Below, piece after piece: positions 20,314 to 29,749 of a DNA stretch of 64,000 nt. Each line of letters opens with the position of its first letter. The first letter of the stretch is position 1. Below the pieces are notes generated by a model, which did no database searches, was not told the origin of the DNA, and worked only from the letters and a program-made list of their open reading frames with translations. The DNA comes from Oikopleura dioica (Eukaryota; Chordata; Appendicularia; Copelata; Oikopleuridae), in NCBI GenBank assembly GCA_907165135.1, contig OU015566.1:9594157-9658156 (forward strand). The letters are read 5' to 3'. The position numbers were made by a program, and so were the translations under genes.

Positions 20314-21064
20314 TTTTCAAAGTTGCTGAAAATTTTCGCGCTCTCTCTTCGATTTCGAAAAATCGTGAAAAATCAGTTTCGTTGATAATATAACCCTTCA
20401 TGCCATCAACTGAGTATACAACCGGATGTTTTGCGAATATATCCGTGTATAATCTATAGCTCGAGGCAAAAGCTCGCGGCGACTGGTCGATGAGAAAATA
20501 CGGATATTGTTCATGCTGAGTATCAGCCTCAGCAGCGTCCAATGCTTTTGTGAGTCCGAGCTGTTGGCAGACCCTTTTGTTTATTCTCAAGTCGCAGTAA
20601 TTTCGGAGAAGTACTGTTATATTACACTGGTTGCGAATATCTCTCGTAAATTTGCCAGAAGTAAAATTATTTTGCGTCATAATCATGACATTCAACATTT
20701 GTTTTCCGCTTGTGACTCGAAAAAGGTGGTCGACAGCAGTACTTTCTACAGCACCATCGTAATTATCGTCAATTACGATAGTTGTATCCTCATCCATTTC
20801 TTCAATATCTTCTTGAGATGGAATTCCAATCCTGTAAGAGACGGGAATCTTCAATGTTTTCTCCCAGTTTACCGGGCGCTGCTTTATGAAACATGGGTAA
20901 TAATAGACGACTCTTTTTGCTTTTCTTTCAAATAAATCACTTCTCTCCAATATCTTTCCGGCGAGATATGTTTTTCCGCTTCCAGACGCTCCGCTCAAAA
21001 GTATTCTGTACGGATACGCAAACTTGGTCTTTGGAATAATATCTCCGTTTAGTGAGAAACTCAT
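20000..21064 (-). CDS. ATPase: FtsK/HerA-type genome-packaging ATPase
   Basis: A32-like packaging motor. The Walker A motif is LLSGASGSGKTYLAGK near residue 28 and Walker B is TTIVIDDNYD near residue 90, followed by a conserved Gln/Asn strand (MIMTQNN). 354 residues; the last third is a Lys/Arg/Ser-rich tail that overlaps the integrase gene. A promoter-like block lies directly upstream. It is the first gene of the leftward structural row. Confidence 0.92.
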   Translation of the reverse strand: MSFSLNGDIIPKTKFAYPYRILLSGASGSGKTYLAGKILERSDLFERKAKRVVYYYPCFIKQRPVNWEKTLKIPVSYRIGIPSQEDIEEMDEDTTIVIDDNYDGAVESTAVDHLFRVTSGKQMLNVMIMTQNNFTSGKFTRDIRNQCNITVLLRNYCDLRINKRVCQQLGLTKALDAAEADTQHEQYPYFLIDQSPRAFASSYRLYTDIFAKHPVVYSVDGMKGYIINETDFSRFFEIEERARKFSATLKNEDEIKQSCERSRKRDFSEIDSFTDDTSCSAEEPVETQRKRTKRYTKSTKKRRKRERKPKKQRKYYSSDSDSSTATESDDQRTLRKRRKSSSVYSENSGFSSSE

Positions 21065-21065
21065 T

Positions 21066-21135
21066 CTGGTAAAAGTCTGCTGGCATCACTCGAATTTATA
21101 GGACTTGAAAATAACCTAAGGCAAAATATAGTATT
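21066..21135 (-). promoter_or_regulatory. promoter-like block upstream of the ATPase
   Basis: Read on the minus strand: ttttgcctTAGG, then about 15 nt later TATAAATTC, then a CAGCA motif before the start codon. The same order and spacing of ttttgcctaagg and tataaattc occurs before the RING gene starting at 23843. Function is inferred. Confidence 0.5.
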
Positions 21136-21881
21136 TATTTATTCCCGTATTTGCAGATTGTTTCAGCGAAGTTTTGAATCATTTTGAAAGAGCAAGTATC
21201 TTTGATGAAATTGGTGTTATCTCATGCGAAAATGCTTCATTTTATTGGTTTTTTTACCACAATTTGGATGAAATCAATGAGGAAATTTGCGCTTCATTTC
21301 ATCAATCCTGATTATGTAGAAATTTATGCATCATTTTATGAGTTGTCACAATATTGTCTTCTTCCTTCTAATTCTTTAGCTTCATTTCGACTTTTTCATA
21401 AACATAAAATTTCAAGTTTCATTTTTAGTTTGTGATTTGAACCTTAATCGCCTCCTCTATAAGCGGACACGTGTCCAAAAGAGGTCGCAATGTGCAGCGT
21501 CTTGCGCGAGGTCATGCACCCTGCTGAGCGACTAGCCACCTCAGCGTGTTACCAACACCTAGCTCCCTCTTTTGTCGTGGACAGTCATAAATACGACCGT
21601 AAAACCTGGTTGGGTATCAAACACAAAATGAATCAAAATTCTTTATTTTTTCCATGATAATTTTTCGATGAGAATCCATTTTGAAATGAATCCAAATACT
21701 TAATTATTTCCATTGACTCAGTTGATAAGTTTTGATAAAATGAAACGAGAATAGTAAGAGCAAACAGAGTGAGTATGATGACGACAAAAAATGATTCCAC
21801 TGTTATAAAATGAAGCTAAATTATTTGTTATTGTCATTGATTTTCCATTGCCAATAAAAAATTTACAAAATGATATCTTGT
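21136..21881. other. non-coding stretch right of the ATPase
   Basis: The first 300 bp are AT-rich with short open frames of low interest. About 21430-21620 is more GC-rich and contains a perfect 12-bp palindrome, ggacacgtgtcc, at 21465-21476. No inverted partner of this block was found at the left side of the element, so it is not a demonstrated terminal repeat. Confidence 0.35.
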
Positions 21882-22319
21882 TTATTCTACAATAGTTGAC
21901 AGACATAGAGGACATGAATTTGCTTGTTCAAGCCATTTTTTTATACAGGAAAAATGGAATTGATGACGGCAGGCAGGAACTGTTGCAGCGAGAGCGTCTT
22001 CTATGTCGTCCAAGCAAATCATGCATGGATCAGCTTCGTGTTCAACCAATTTGTGAAGTAGAGCTGCGCAGCGGCGAGAAACTTCCCTTGCATGAGCAGT
22101 TGGTCTGGGAACGATTCTCCCATCTGGAGTGACAAACATCGACCGATTTCGAGCATCGCCCGGCGAAGAAGAGGGGCTGAAGCGAGACGAAGGGAAAAAC
22201 TGATCTGGTCTGTTTTCAAAATTTCGCTCGACAAACCAGCTCCCGCATCGACTACAACAATACGGTCTGCAAATAAAATCCGCTCTTTGGTCGCATCCCA
22301 TACAGAAATAAAGAGACAT
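21882..22319 (-). CDS. RING-H2 E3 ubiquitin ligase, RNF126/RNF115-like layout
   Basis: 145 residues. The N-terminal zinc ribbon (YFCMGC...CCSRCGSWFVE) matches the arrangement at the start of RNF115/126 proteins. The C-terminal RING-H2 reads CMICLDD...CRHQFHFSCIKKW...CPLC, with all eight ligands. A start at 22319 places the zinc ribbon at the very N-terminus, although the frame is open further upstream. It is intronless, unlike neighbouring host genes, which fits capture by the element or a retrocopy. The substrate is unknown. Confidence 0.75.
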   Translation of the reverse strand: MSLYFCMGCDQRADFICRPYCCSRCGSWFVERNFENRPDQFFPSSRFSPSSSPGDARNRSMFVTPDGRIVPRPTAHAREVSRRCAALLHKLVEHEADPCMICLDDIEDALAATVPACRHQFHFSCIKKWLEQANSCPLCLSTIVE

Positions 22320-22415
22320 TCTAAATTTAAAGTGCTTTATTTCGAAGGATAAAAAATTAACTTGAGGAAAACAGAAGCGGATTAAGAAAAGAAAAGAAAA
22401 TAACATTTCGGAATA

Positions 22416-22975
22416 CTAAAAAAGACAATTGCAAGCTACACATCGTCTCTTAAACAAGTTTTCAGCAATTTTGATGCAGGAATTGCAATAGAAATGACAG
22501 CAAGGTGTCTAATAATGATATTCAATAATGCTTGAACCTCTGGGGTAATTTTAGAATATCATTTCCTGGTAGCTAGCTTTTGGCTCTAAGCAAATATAAC
22601 AGGTTTTCTCTCCTCTTCTGAAATCTCCCTTTCTCGAGCGATTCGAAGGTTGGCTTTTCGAATAATTGATTTTGAAGATTCAGCCCAAGAATATTCCAAA
22701 GGTCGTCCCCAGTCACGGAAAGCTCTCTGCACATGTTTAATGTAGACTTTATTTCTCGTTATACGAGCATGTTTGAGAAGCTGTTCCCATTCGCGGGGAG
22801 AGTATGGGTGATAATAGTGTTCTCCACATTTGTAACAACAATCCTCAATTTTGACACGACCGTCTTCTAACGGAGTTCTGATTGTTAGCAATCGAGTCTC
22901 ATCAATGCATAACATACACCAAATATGAGCGTGACGGGTGGTCACTTGATACTTTTCTCCAAAGCTCATTATCAA
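22416..22975 (-). pseudogene. RING-type protein, frameshifted copy
   Basis: Paralogue of the next gene. The N-terminal part (ARITRNKVY, REREISEEER) aligns throughout with 23080-23843. The RING begins CYICLEP but lies one frame off the preceding part, at about 22600-22615. A second half (PCCHFYCNSCIK...CVACNC) follows after a short intron-like gap with an in-frame stop nearby. With one frame change it would be a complete C3HC4 RING. It is either a decayed tandem copy or carries a sequence error. Confidence 0.65.
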
Positions 22976-23079
22976 TCTAGAATTTTAAAGTTTTATTCAC
23001 ATAAGAAAAGAGAAAGTTGATATATGAAAAATATCGTAGTAGAGGTGACAAATTTCGGAAAGATAATTGATCAGAACAA

Positions 23080-23843
23080 TTAATAGTCAAGAAAAAATCC
23101 TGCGTAGAGGTGTTCATTTTTTCGAATGTCAATTCCATCGTAAACGAATCGTGTGTTGCAAGCTGGGCACTTTTTGTCGAAATGCTTTTTCGCTTTTTCT
23201 ACACATGAAGTGCAGAAATGATGACAGCATGGCGTCTTATTACGTTATTCAAATCAGTCGAATAGGAAAATGAGAATTCTGAAACTATTATTTCATAATA
23301 ATATCTTTCACACTTCTTTTCTCTGAACTGTCGATTAAAGAGAATACAGTAAAGAGGACTTGAAACGACGTTATCAAAATAAGATCGTGTCACGACCTCT
23401 TTTGTGTAAACCTCTGAAAATTTGAATAGCTTTTCCTGGAAGTCCGCATTTGGCTCCAAGCAAATCAGGCATTTGGTTTTCTCTTCTTGGCTTATCTCTC
23501 GTTCTCGAGCCATTCGAAGATCACTTTTTCGTATGATTGACACAGCTGGCTCAGCGACAGAGAACATGAGGTCAGGTTTCCAGTCACGATGAAGGCTTTC
23601 CATTCCAGCATGGAATCCGTAAATCTTCTTTCTCGTTACGCGACAACTGCTGAGAATGTGCTCCCACTCTTTTGGACTGAAAGGTTGATAACAGCACAGC
23701 CCGCACTTGTGGCACATATCCTCGCAATCGATAAGTCCCTCAGATTGAAATCCCTTTGAGATAAGTCGAGTCTCTTGAATGCACTTAAAGCAAAATATGT
23801 GTGCATGTCGAGTAGTCACAATATATTTTCCTGAAGAATTCAT
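23080..23843 (-). CDS. RING-type E3 ligase-like protein, intact copy
   Basis: Two exons with an intron at about 23236-23396. The N-terminal cysteine pairs (CFKCIQ, CHKCGLCC) suggest a separate zinc site. The middle carries a conserved RMAREREIS phrase. The RING is split by the intron: CLICLEP in exon 1 and PCCHHFCTSCVEKA...CPACN in exon 2. A promoter-like block identical in layout to that of the ATPase gene lies upstream. Donor and acceptor positions are inferred from frame and from the paralogue. Confidence 0.65.
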
Positions 23844-23849
23844 TTCTGA

Positions 23850-23910
23850 TAGAATGAAGGGTTGCTGGTCGGAATTTATACCGATCTCAAATTTCCTTAG
23901 GCAAAAAATA
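23850..23910 (-). promoter_or_regulatory. promoter-like block shared with the ATPase gene
   Basis: On the minus strand: ttttttgcctaagg, 14 nt, tataaattc, then ccagca before the start codon at 23843. The same motif order occurs at 21066-21135. Confidence 0.5.
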
Positions 23911-24009
23911 AATAGACCGTTTCAATCAGAACCTACTTCCGGTTGAAAGGTCAGAATACAATTTTCAGATGCTGTATATTCTCAAGGAAGCTCACTTCCG
24001 GGGTAAAAG

Positions 24010-24240
24010 ATGATTATCTGTGTGCTGTTTCCATGTACATTTCCCAAAGCAGTCAACAGTAAAAAACATCAAAGATTATCTCTCTTCAGTGAACATTACC
24101 CGAGCAGTGATCATCAGAACCAAATTGGATTATCTGTCTACTGTTCCCATGAACATTTCCCAAACCAGCTTGTCTGGGATACAGGCGGTAATCTGTTTGA
24201 TCAATTTAACAGTACTTCCTGTATCCCAGACAAGCTGGCG
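24010..24240 (+). repeat. direct repeats and a 21-bp hairpin upstream of the kinase
   Basis: Three diverged direct copies beginning gattatctgt at about 24010, 24072 and 24128 share an acatttccca-type end. A perfect inverted pair follows: ccagcttgtctgggatacagg at about 24161-24182 and its complement at about 24218-24238, separated by about 35 nt. A regulatory role is possible but unproven. Confidence 0.7.
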
Positions 24241-24318
24241 CCAGACCGTGAAATTGACCTTTATGTAAAACATGGTGTTTTTACATACTACTCCCAAGCT
24301 CATTTTTTATAAGAGAAA

Positions 24319-25782
24319 ATGAGTAGATCTTTAAAAGACGGCCAATATGTTGGTATTGACGATTCTAAATTTGGTGATCCAAGAGGAGTCACAACAGCTA
24401 GAGACACCCAAGCTGGAACAACTGTAATGATTAAATGGTTTCAAATACGATCAAGGGAGCAACTCGAAGAAGCAAAAGAAGAAGCTGATAATTTGAAGTC
24501 CTTTGGTAAGACAAAAGGCTCGTTTTCTTCTTTGAAACTCCCTAGATCATCCGAACATCGTTAAATTTTTCGATTATCTTGGCAATGTTCGACCCGCTTG
24601 GTGGGAATTCGGTCCTTTATCATTCATTGTTATGGAGTATTGCGATGGTGGAAGTCTATCCGATTGGATTGGAGACATGGAAAGGAAAAATAAGCTCCCT
24701 ACGCGCGATGAAGTTTTTCATATTTCATCACAGATAGTTGCTGGCTTACGATATTGCCATATGCAGAATAAAGTGCACTTGGATATCAAGCCCGCCAATA
24801 TATTTCTCAAATCAAACGGAATGGTTGTGAAGATTGGAGACTTTGGCAGTGCTTCTGCAGTCAAATCAGTTGTCAAAACTTCTACGTCAACTAATGCAGC
24901 GCATGTCAAAAATACCGAGCTTTATGCTCCTCCAGGTATGGTTGAAAACTACTGATCATTTGAATATTTTTGCAGAGCTCTTTACTGAGTTTGGCATCGC
25001 AAAGTCAGCAGCATTGGACATTTGGGGATTCGGCCTCGTTCTTCAAGAATTGATAACGCTCAAACACGCTTTTTATCCGGTGAATGATCCTCTTTTAAAT
25101 CTTTCGAATCAAATAAGTAAGTTATATCAATTTGTGCCTGTAAATTCATGATTAAGAGTCAAACATACGTGACGGCAAAAGAACAAAAATATTTGATTTC
25201 CGAGAAGATTTCGCGGAATTCACCGATTTTGAAGACCTTTTGAAAAAATGCTTGAGCTCTGAAAAAAGAGACCGACCGAGAAATGCTATTGAACTTGCTT
25301 CTGAAAATATCTTCCAGCACGTATTTGCTACAGATGAGAATACTGAAGATAAAACAGTCAGTGAAAAATTCATTGAATTGGAGAAAAAGCTGGAGCGTGA
25401 AAAAATCGAGAATAGATCACTTGAAACTTCTAATCGTATGTTGAATGAAGAAAATTCGAGATTGAACGACGAGCTTGAAAAATTAAGAAAAAAATATCAA
25501 AAGACCGACCTTCAAAATACGAAATTTTTCAAATTGAAAGTGGACTATGATGAAATCAAAGAACAAAACAGAAAACTGAAACGAGAAAACGAAAAACTCC
25601 TAGCGAAGCTATCACAAGCAACATCTTCAAGAAGCACTGTTGCCTTGTCGACTCCATCAGTCGTAGTTCAGCCCCAACAACGCCGAGTTGTTACAACTAG
25701 AAGAGTTACTTCGCGTGTTATTCGTAAGCCTTCTTCAAGCTCATCACGACCAAATTCATCTAGTAATACGTATACTGTCTGA
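24319..25782 (+). CDS. serine/threonine protein kinase with C-terminal coiled coil
   Basis: Four exons, GT-AG introns at 24506-24545, 24936-24975 and 25117-25156. The ATP-site Lys lies in VMIKWF. The catalytic loop is HLDIKPANIF (HLD instead of HRD), followed by DFGSAS, a short activation segment with ELYAPP, and DIWGFGLVL in lobe C, so it looks catalytically competent. After the kinase domain come about 110 residues of heptad-like Lys/Glu-rich coiled coil and a Ser/Arg-rich tail. The layout recalls NEK or related kinases, but I cannot place the subfamily. It begins after a TATA-like ttttttataag. It may be host or element cargo. Confidence 0.85.
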
Positions 25783-25840
25783 AGGAAGATATTTCTAATT
25801 CATTTATTAATCCTTCATTTGTTCAAAAAATAACCACAAC

Positions 25841-26568
25841 TTAAAGTTCTTCGTGAAGAGTTCTTCCTTGAATAATCTTCCTTATATCTGCTGCCACCAC
25901 ATTTGGCTCTTCCCAATGAGCGTAAACACGTCGCACAAACCCTTCGGGGTCAACGAGATATTTCCAAAAATTCCATCTTGGCGCGAAACCGGAATATTTT
26001 TCAAGCTCTTTCCAAAACTCATCTTTCTCCACATCTAAATCCTGTAAATCATGTTATCACTAATTTTGACGATACTCACCAAGTTTTTCGTAGATCGGAA
26101 AGTTCAGACTAAATTTATCGTTCATATTTTTGCGGATCGTTTCAACATCTTCAGGTTCTTGCTCGCCAAAATTATTGGTAGGGATAGCAATGATCTAAGA
26201 ATAGTAACAGGAGTCGAAGGCAGTCTCCTGCTTACTTTAAGTTTATCACCAAACTCTTCTTTTATCGAAACAAGCTGAAGTATTGAGTCAAAATCGCTCT
26301 TCTTTAGTAAAAATATACCTGATTGTAGTTTAGCTCTGTATATCCGCAATGACTCGCAACATTGACTTGTTCAGTTTGATAAAAATATATTATTTTATTA
26401 TTTGTTTGTATTATACATTCAGAATGTAACATTCTTTACAATTGCCTGAAGTCATGATGATCAAACCGTTCCTATAATCACAAATTGTCCTTTAGCATCA
26501 GCGATTTGAAATGTTTCATCGCCTTCGTAAAGAGGAACCCTCGTGAAATCGGCGTAAACAAAACTAAA
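25841..26568 (-). CDS. glutathione peroxidase-like protein (Cys type)
   Basis: Thioredoxin-fold peroxidase that reduces hydroperoxides with thiols. The active-site strand reads NVASHCGYTELNY, with Cys rather than selenocysteine. Then come AIPTNNFGEQEP (the Gln of the triad), FPIYEKL, and WNFWKYLVDPEG with the catalytic Trp/Asn. The exon encoding the strand before the active site (AKGQFVII) joins in frame only through a GA-AG intron at 26366-26471; other introns are GT-AG. The start codon is not resolved: no in-frame ATG is seen in the exon near 26568. Cargo or host origin is open. Confidence 0.7.
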
Positions 26569-26579
26569 ATATTATATTC

Positions 26580-26948
26580 TTAATTTTCATCTTCAAAAAC
26601 TACTACCTGACTATGCAAATAAACAGATTGAAATCTCTCATTTTTAGAAATTTTAATAAAAAAATACAAAAGAGGGGAATATTTGGCTCTGGTTTGTTTT
26701 GGGTAGGTTTCACACCAAAGCTTCAATCGAAAGAGAGGGTCGTTAAATTTCGAAACAGCTGACGTCTTTTCAGTACAACTGCGTTCTATTACTCTCATGT
26801 TCAATTTAAAAGAAACCGTTTTATTGCAACTTTTTATAAGAACGCAAAGTGAATCAAGAAAAAGAACGATTTTCGCAGTAACGAAGTTAGACGAACGACC
26901 AAACCCATGCATCTCTTGACCAATCCTCTGACTCAGTTTTATTAACAA
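26580..26948 (-). CDS. unassigned open frame upstream of the peroxidase
   Basis: Frame of 122 residues, strand-rich, with two cysteines (ERSCTEK, LKLWCETY). It could be a small separate gene or an N-terminal exon of the peroxidase, but I could not join the two in frame with a GT-AG or GA-AG intron. No domain recognised. Confidence 0.3.
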   Translation of the reverse strand: MLIKLSQRIGQEMHGFGRSSNFVTAKIVLFLDSLCVLIKSCNKTVSFKLNMRVIERSCTEKTSAVSKFNDPLFRLKLWCETYPKQTRAKYSPLLYFFIKISKNERFQSVYLHSQVVVFEDEN

Positions 26949-27085
26949 ATCTTACTGATCTTGATTTTGAAGCTCTGAGGCTTAACTCTTTAATTAGTGA
27001 TCTTATCATTGAAAACTTATGAAATCACTGCCTTGAAGAAGGTCTAAGCCGTCGACATGATCGTGTTTTATTTTCATCGCTTTTC

Positions 27086-27919
27086 TTACTGTTCCATTAT
27101 TTTTGTCATACGTGTAATCGTCGTCCCACTGAATTTGGAATCTTCCAGACTAAAATACATGCAATTTAAATCTTTGATGGCTCGTCTAAAAACATTATCT
27201 GGATGAGGGATGAGTCTCCATATTGAACCGTCCTCAGAAAGCTGGACGAGAGGAAAACCATTTTTGTGAACTTTTCTCCACTCCAAATTGCGTTCTCGAT
27301 TCACAGTTACTATTTTTCCTCTTATTTGTTCATTTTCTAGCGATTCAATTTCGTGAAACTGAACACTTTCTCCTTCTCCTATTATGGCTTCAAGACAGAA
27401 TTCGGTATTGTTCCAGATTCCAACTTCTCTTATCTGGCGGTTCTCGATCATAAGTTTGGACTTCACATACTCTGTTGTCGTTGTCGTTGTCGTCGTTGTC
27501 GTAGTTGTCGTCGTCGTTGTCGTTGTTGAAGAACTAGATGTTATTGTCGTCGATGTTCCAGTCGTCGTTGCTGTAATATCAATGGCCGTAGTTGTCGTTG
27601 TCGTAGACTCGGTTGGCAATGAGTTTGTAGTTGTAAATAAAGTTGTGGAAGATGCAGGTTTCGTTGTTCCGTTATATTTAGTTGTACTCCCGTTGTTTGG
27701 TATTTCTGTTGGTGTATTTGCTGTCGTGGTCAATAGAATCAAAGTTGTATCTTCATACACTGTTGCCGGAGGGACTGCTGCATCATTTTCCTGAGTTGTT
27801 GTCTCTGATTCAGAGGTCTGCTTTTGAAAAAATTTAGGAGCGGTGAGAATTACCCCCACTGAAATTATAACCAGAAGAAGGTTGGTAAAAGTCAAAATTC
27901 TTCGCCTTTTATTTCTCAT
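27086..27919 (-). CDS. type II membrane protein with Thr-rich (mucin-like) stalk
   Basis: 277 residues, intronless. A basic start (MRNKRRR) is followed by one hydrophobic anchor (FTNLLLVIISVGVILTAP), a long Thr/Ser stalk that includes a run of about 20 Thr coded by imperfect acn repeats, and a C-terminal globular part of about 110 residues (WNNTEFCLEA, EWRKVHKNG) with possible N-glycosylation. It is likely a surface or Golgi-anchored protein whose ectodomain I do not recognise. Strand, intron absence and position make cargo status possible. Confidence 0.65.
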   Translation of the reverse strand: MRNKRRRILTFTNLLLVIISVGVILTAPKFFQKQTSESETTTQENDAAVPPATVYEDTTLILLTTTANTPTEIPNNGSTTKYNGTTKPASSTTLFTTTNSLPTESTTTTTTAIDITATTTGTSTTITSSSSTTTTTTTTTTTTTTTTTTEYVKSKLMIENRQIREVGIWNNTEFCLEAIIGEGESVQFHEIESLENEQIRGKIVTVNRERNLEWRKVHKNGFPLVQLSEDGSIWRLIPHPDNVFRRAIKDLNCMYFSLEDSKFSGTTITRMTKIMEQ

Positions 27920-28495
27920 AATTATTTAAAAACTAGAAGTGGTGATCTCATAAGAAGGGTCTCTCGTGATATTTGAACGGATAAGTGACATTTTCAGGAC
28001 TAAATCATTTGATAGTGTCCCGATTCAGATATTTACTTATTTTGATCAGCAGATTGTTCCAACAGAGGGCTTTCTTCTATCGTAAAAAGTCAAAAAGTCA
28101 ATGATGACTTCTTCCTCTTTTCCTAAATTTATTCCTGTTCAAGAAGAAAATGCGTCGATATATGTTTTGGTATTCTTAGAAGACTCCTCCTTGTTTGCAG
28201 CCAAATTTTGCCAAGTTGTGTCAGCTGTGCATTTAGTAAATGCTTTGCTAAGTACTTGTTTGAAATTTAAACCTAACACCGATTCGTTTTTCATGCACAC
28301 TGTTGCATCAATCAAGCTGGACAGCTTAACCTCCAGGCGAAGTAAACAACGCTCCATTCAACGAGTCTTCCATTAAAAAGAATTGTTTCATTTTAGATTG
28401 CCCTCCGGAGGACCTCTGACGCAACTAAATATTCTTTTTTTCTAGAAAGAATTTGATATAAGTATCATAACAGAGAGAAATTGCGAAGAGAAAAA
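27920..28495. other. intergenic with a weak open frame
   Basis: A 91-codon plus-strand frame (28101-28376) and an antisense frame overlap here. Neither has recognisable features, so I do not call a gene. Confidence 0.3.
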
Positions 28496-29394
28496 ATGTC
28501 CGGTTTGCGGGGACGAGCTGGGAGAAGTAGAATTCAAGGCGGTCGAGGACGAGGAGGGTCTTCGTCGAGAAATACGGCCGATTTCGCGAGGCCTGTTTCG
28601 CAAAGAACAACTTTTGCTAATGCAGAGGTATGATACGTAATGATATCGTAAATGATGAATGTTTAGTTCTCGCAAGTCAAGTTTCAATCAAAATCGAAGA
28701 AGTCTGTTGAAGAGAGCACAAGAAACTTTGCGTTCGAGAAGGAAGACAAGCCGCCAGATCTTGAGCCCTTCAAGAAGCACATGATATCTCCCGGTTCTTT
28801 TGTCGAGTATCACGTGGCTGTCTTCGAAAATGAGGAAGAGCTGTCGAAGAAGCTCATCAAGTATCTTCCTGTAATGGATGATGATACTACTCCAGGAGAG
28901 GATAACTAAAGTCTATTGACACTAGAATTTCTTACTGTGGAATAAAATTATCGTTATCCAGTCTGTCAGACACCCTCCGACGTCTTCTAAGATGCGAGTA
29001 CCTTCCGGAAAAGAGACCTTGGCCGAATCATATGGAAGAAATCCGCTCAATAACAACCCAAAACCTTCAATCAAGATTTGAAGAATCCTCCTTTGACCGT
29101 GCAAAATGCAATCTGATACGCTACGAGAAAGACATTTTTACGTTTACCGGAAACGACCCTGAGTTTTATTGCATCTTTGGCGATAGTCGGACAATCTTGT
29201 TTCAATCAAGGTAAGAAATTATAAAATTGAGCGTGTATCAAATCTTTTCAAGAAAAAGCCGGAAAACGCGATTCCGAATCGTCACCTTCTCTGGCTCATT
29301 ATTGATCCTCTCTGGGAATATCTTCAAAGACTGGGACATCACAATCCCCATCGAGTACCATGATCGGGACTCGACCGTTTTGATAAACTTTTAG
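28496..29394 (+). CDS. ALKBH3-like AlkB homologue lacking iron ligands
   Basis: Four exons (introns 28628-28666, 28861-28925 and 29211-29252) encode about 250 residues. After an Arg/Gly-rich start comes FKKHMISPGSFVEYH, like the entry strand of ALKBH2/3. Then come PWPNHMEEIR, CNLIRYEKD, GDSRTILF and the end segment DWDITIPIEYHDRDS, which parallels human ALKBH3 in order. In active AlkB enzymes the second-last blocks carry HxD and a distal His. Here the corresponding sites read TGN and DWDI, so all three Fe ligands appear lost, while the late Arg is kept. It is probably a non-catalytic nucleic-acid-binding paralogue. Intron 28861-28925 is chosen because it links both halves in frame. Confidence 0.7.
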
Positions 29395-29749
29395 AGTTTA
29401 TATGGTGCTACTTCTCTGTCAGTAATCTGCAATAAATTTTCGCTAATCAACAGTTATTGAATGGGACGTATGTATTTGAAAACGAAATAGCAGTCGAAAA
29501 TGTCAGAAATTTGAACAGGGTTTTGAGAGATTGGTAACCAAATAAAGCTGCTAGATCCTGTTTTTCTTAGCACAAAGTATAAAAATATGAAATTTTTATT
29601 TAGTGGCTTGATAAAAAAGGACTCTAATCAGGCGATTTTTAATAATTTACTTTATTGTCGATGCACTTTTGGGATCACCTTCATAACGAATTTTGCGAGA
29701 GAATGAATTTTGCGGTTTACAGCTATATTCAGTTATTTTTACAAAGTTG

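Noticed and set aside
27384-27794. Plus-strand Val-rich frame
   Set aside because: Antisense shadow of the Thr repeat in the minus-strand membrane protein.
5674-28100. Terminal inverted repeats of the Polinton-like element
   Set aside because: Compared the left flanks (5.7-6.1, 7.4-7.6 kb) with the right flanks (21.4-21.6, 23.9, 28.0 kb) in inverse orientation by eye. Only scattered short matches were seen, so no TIR is claimed.
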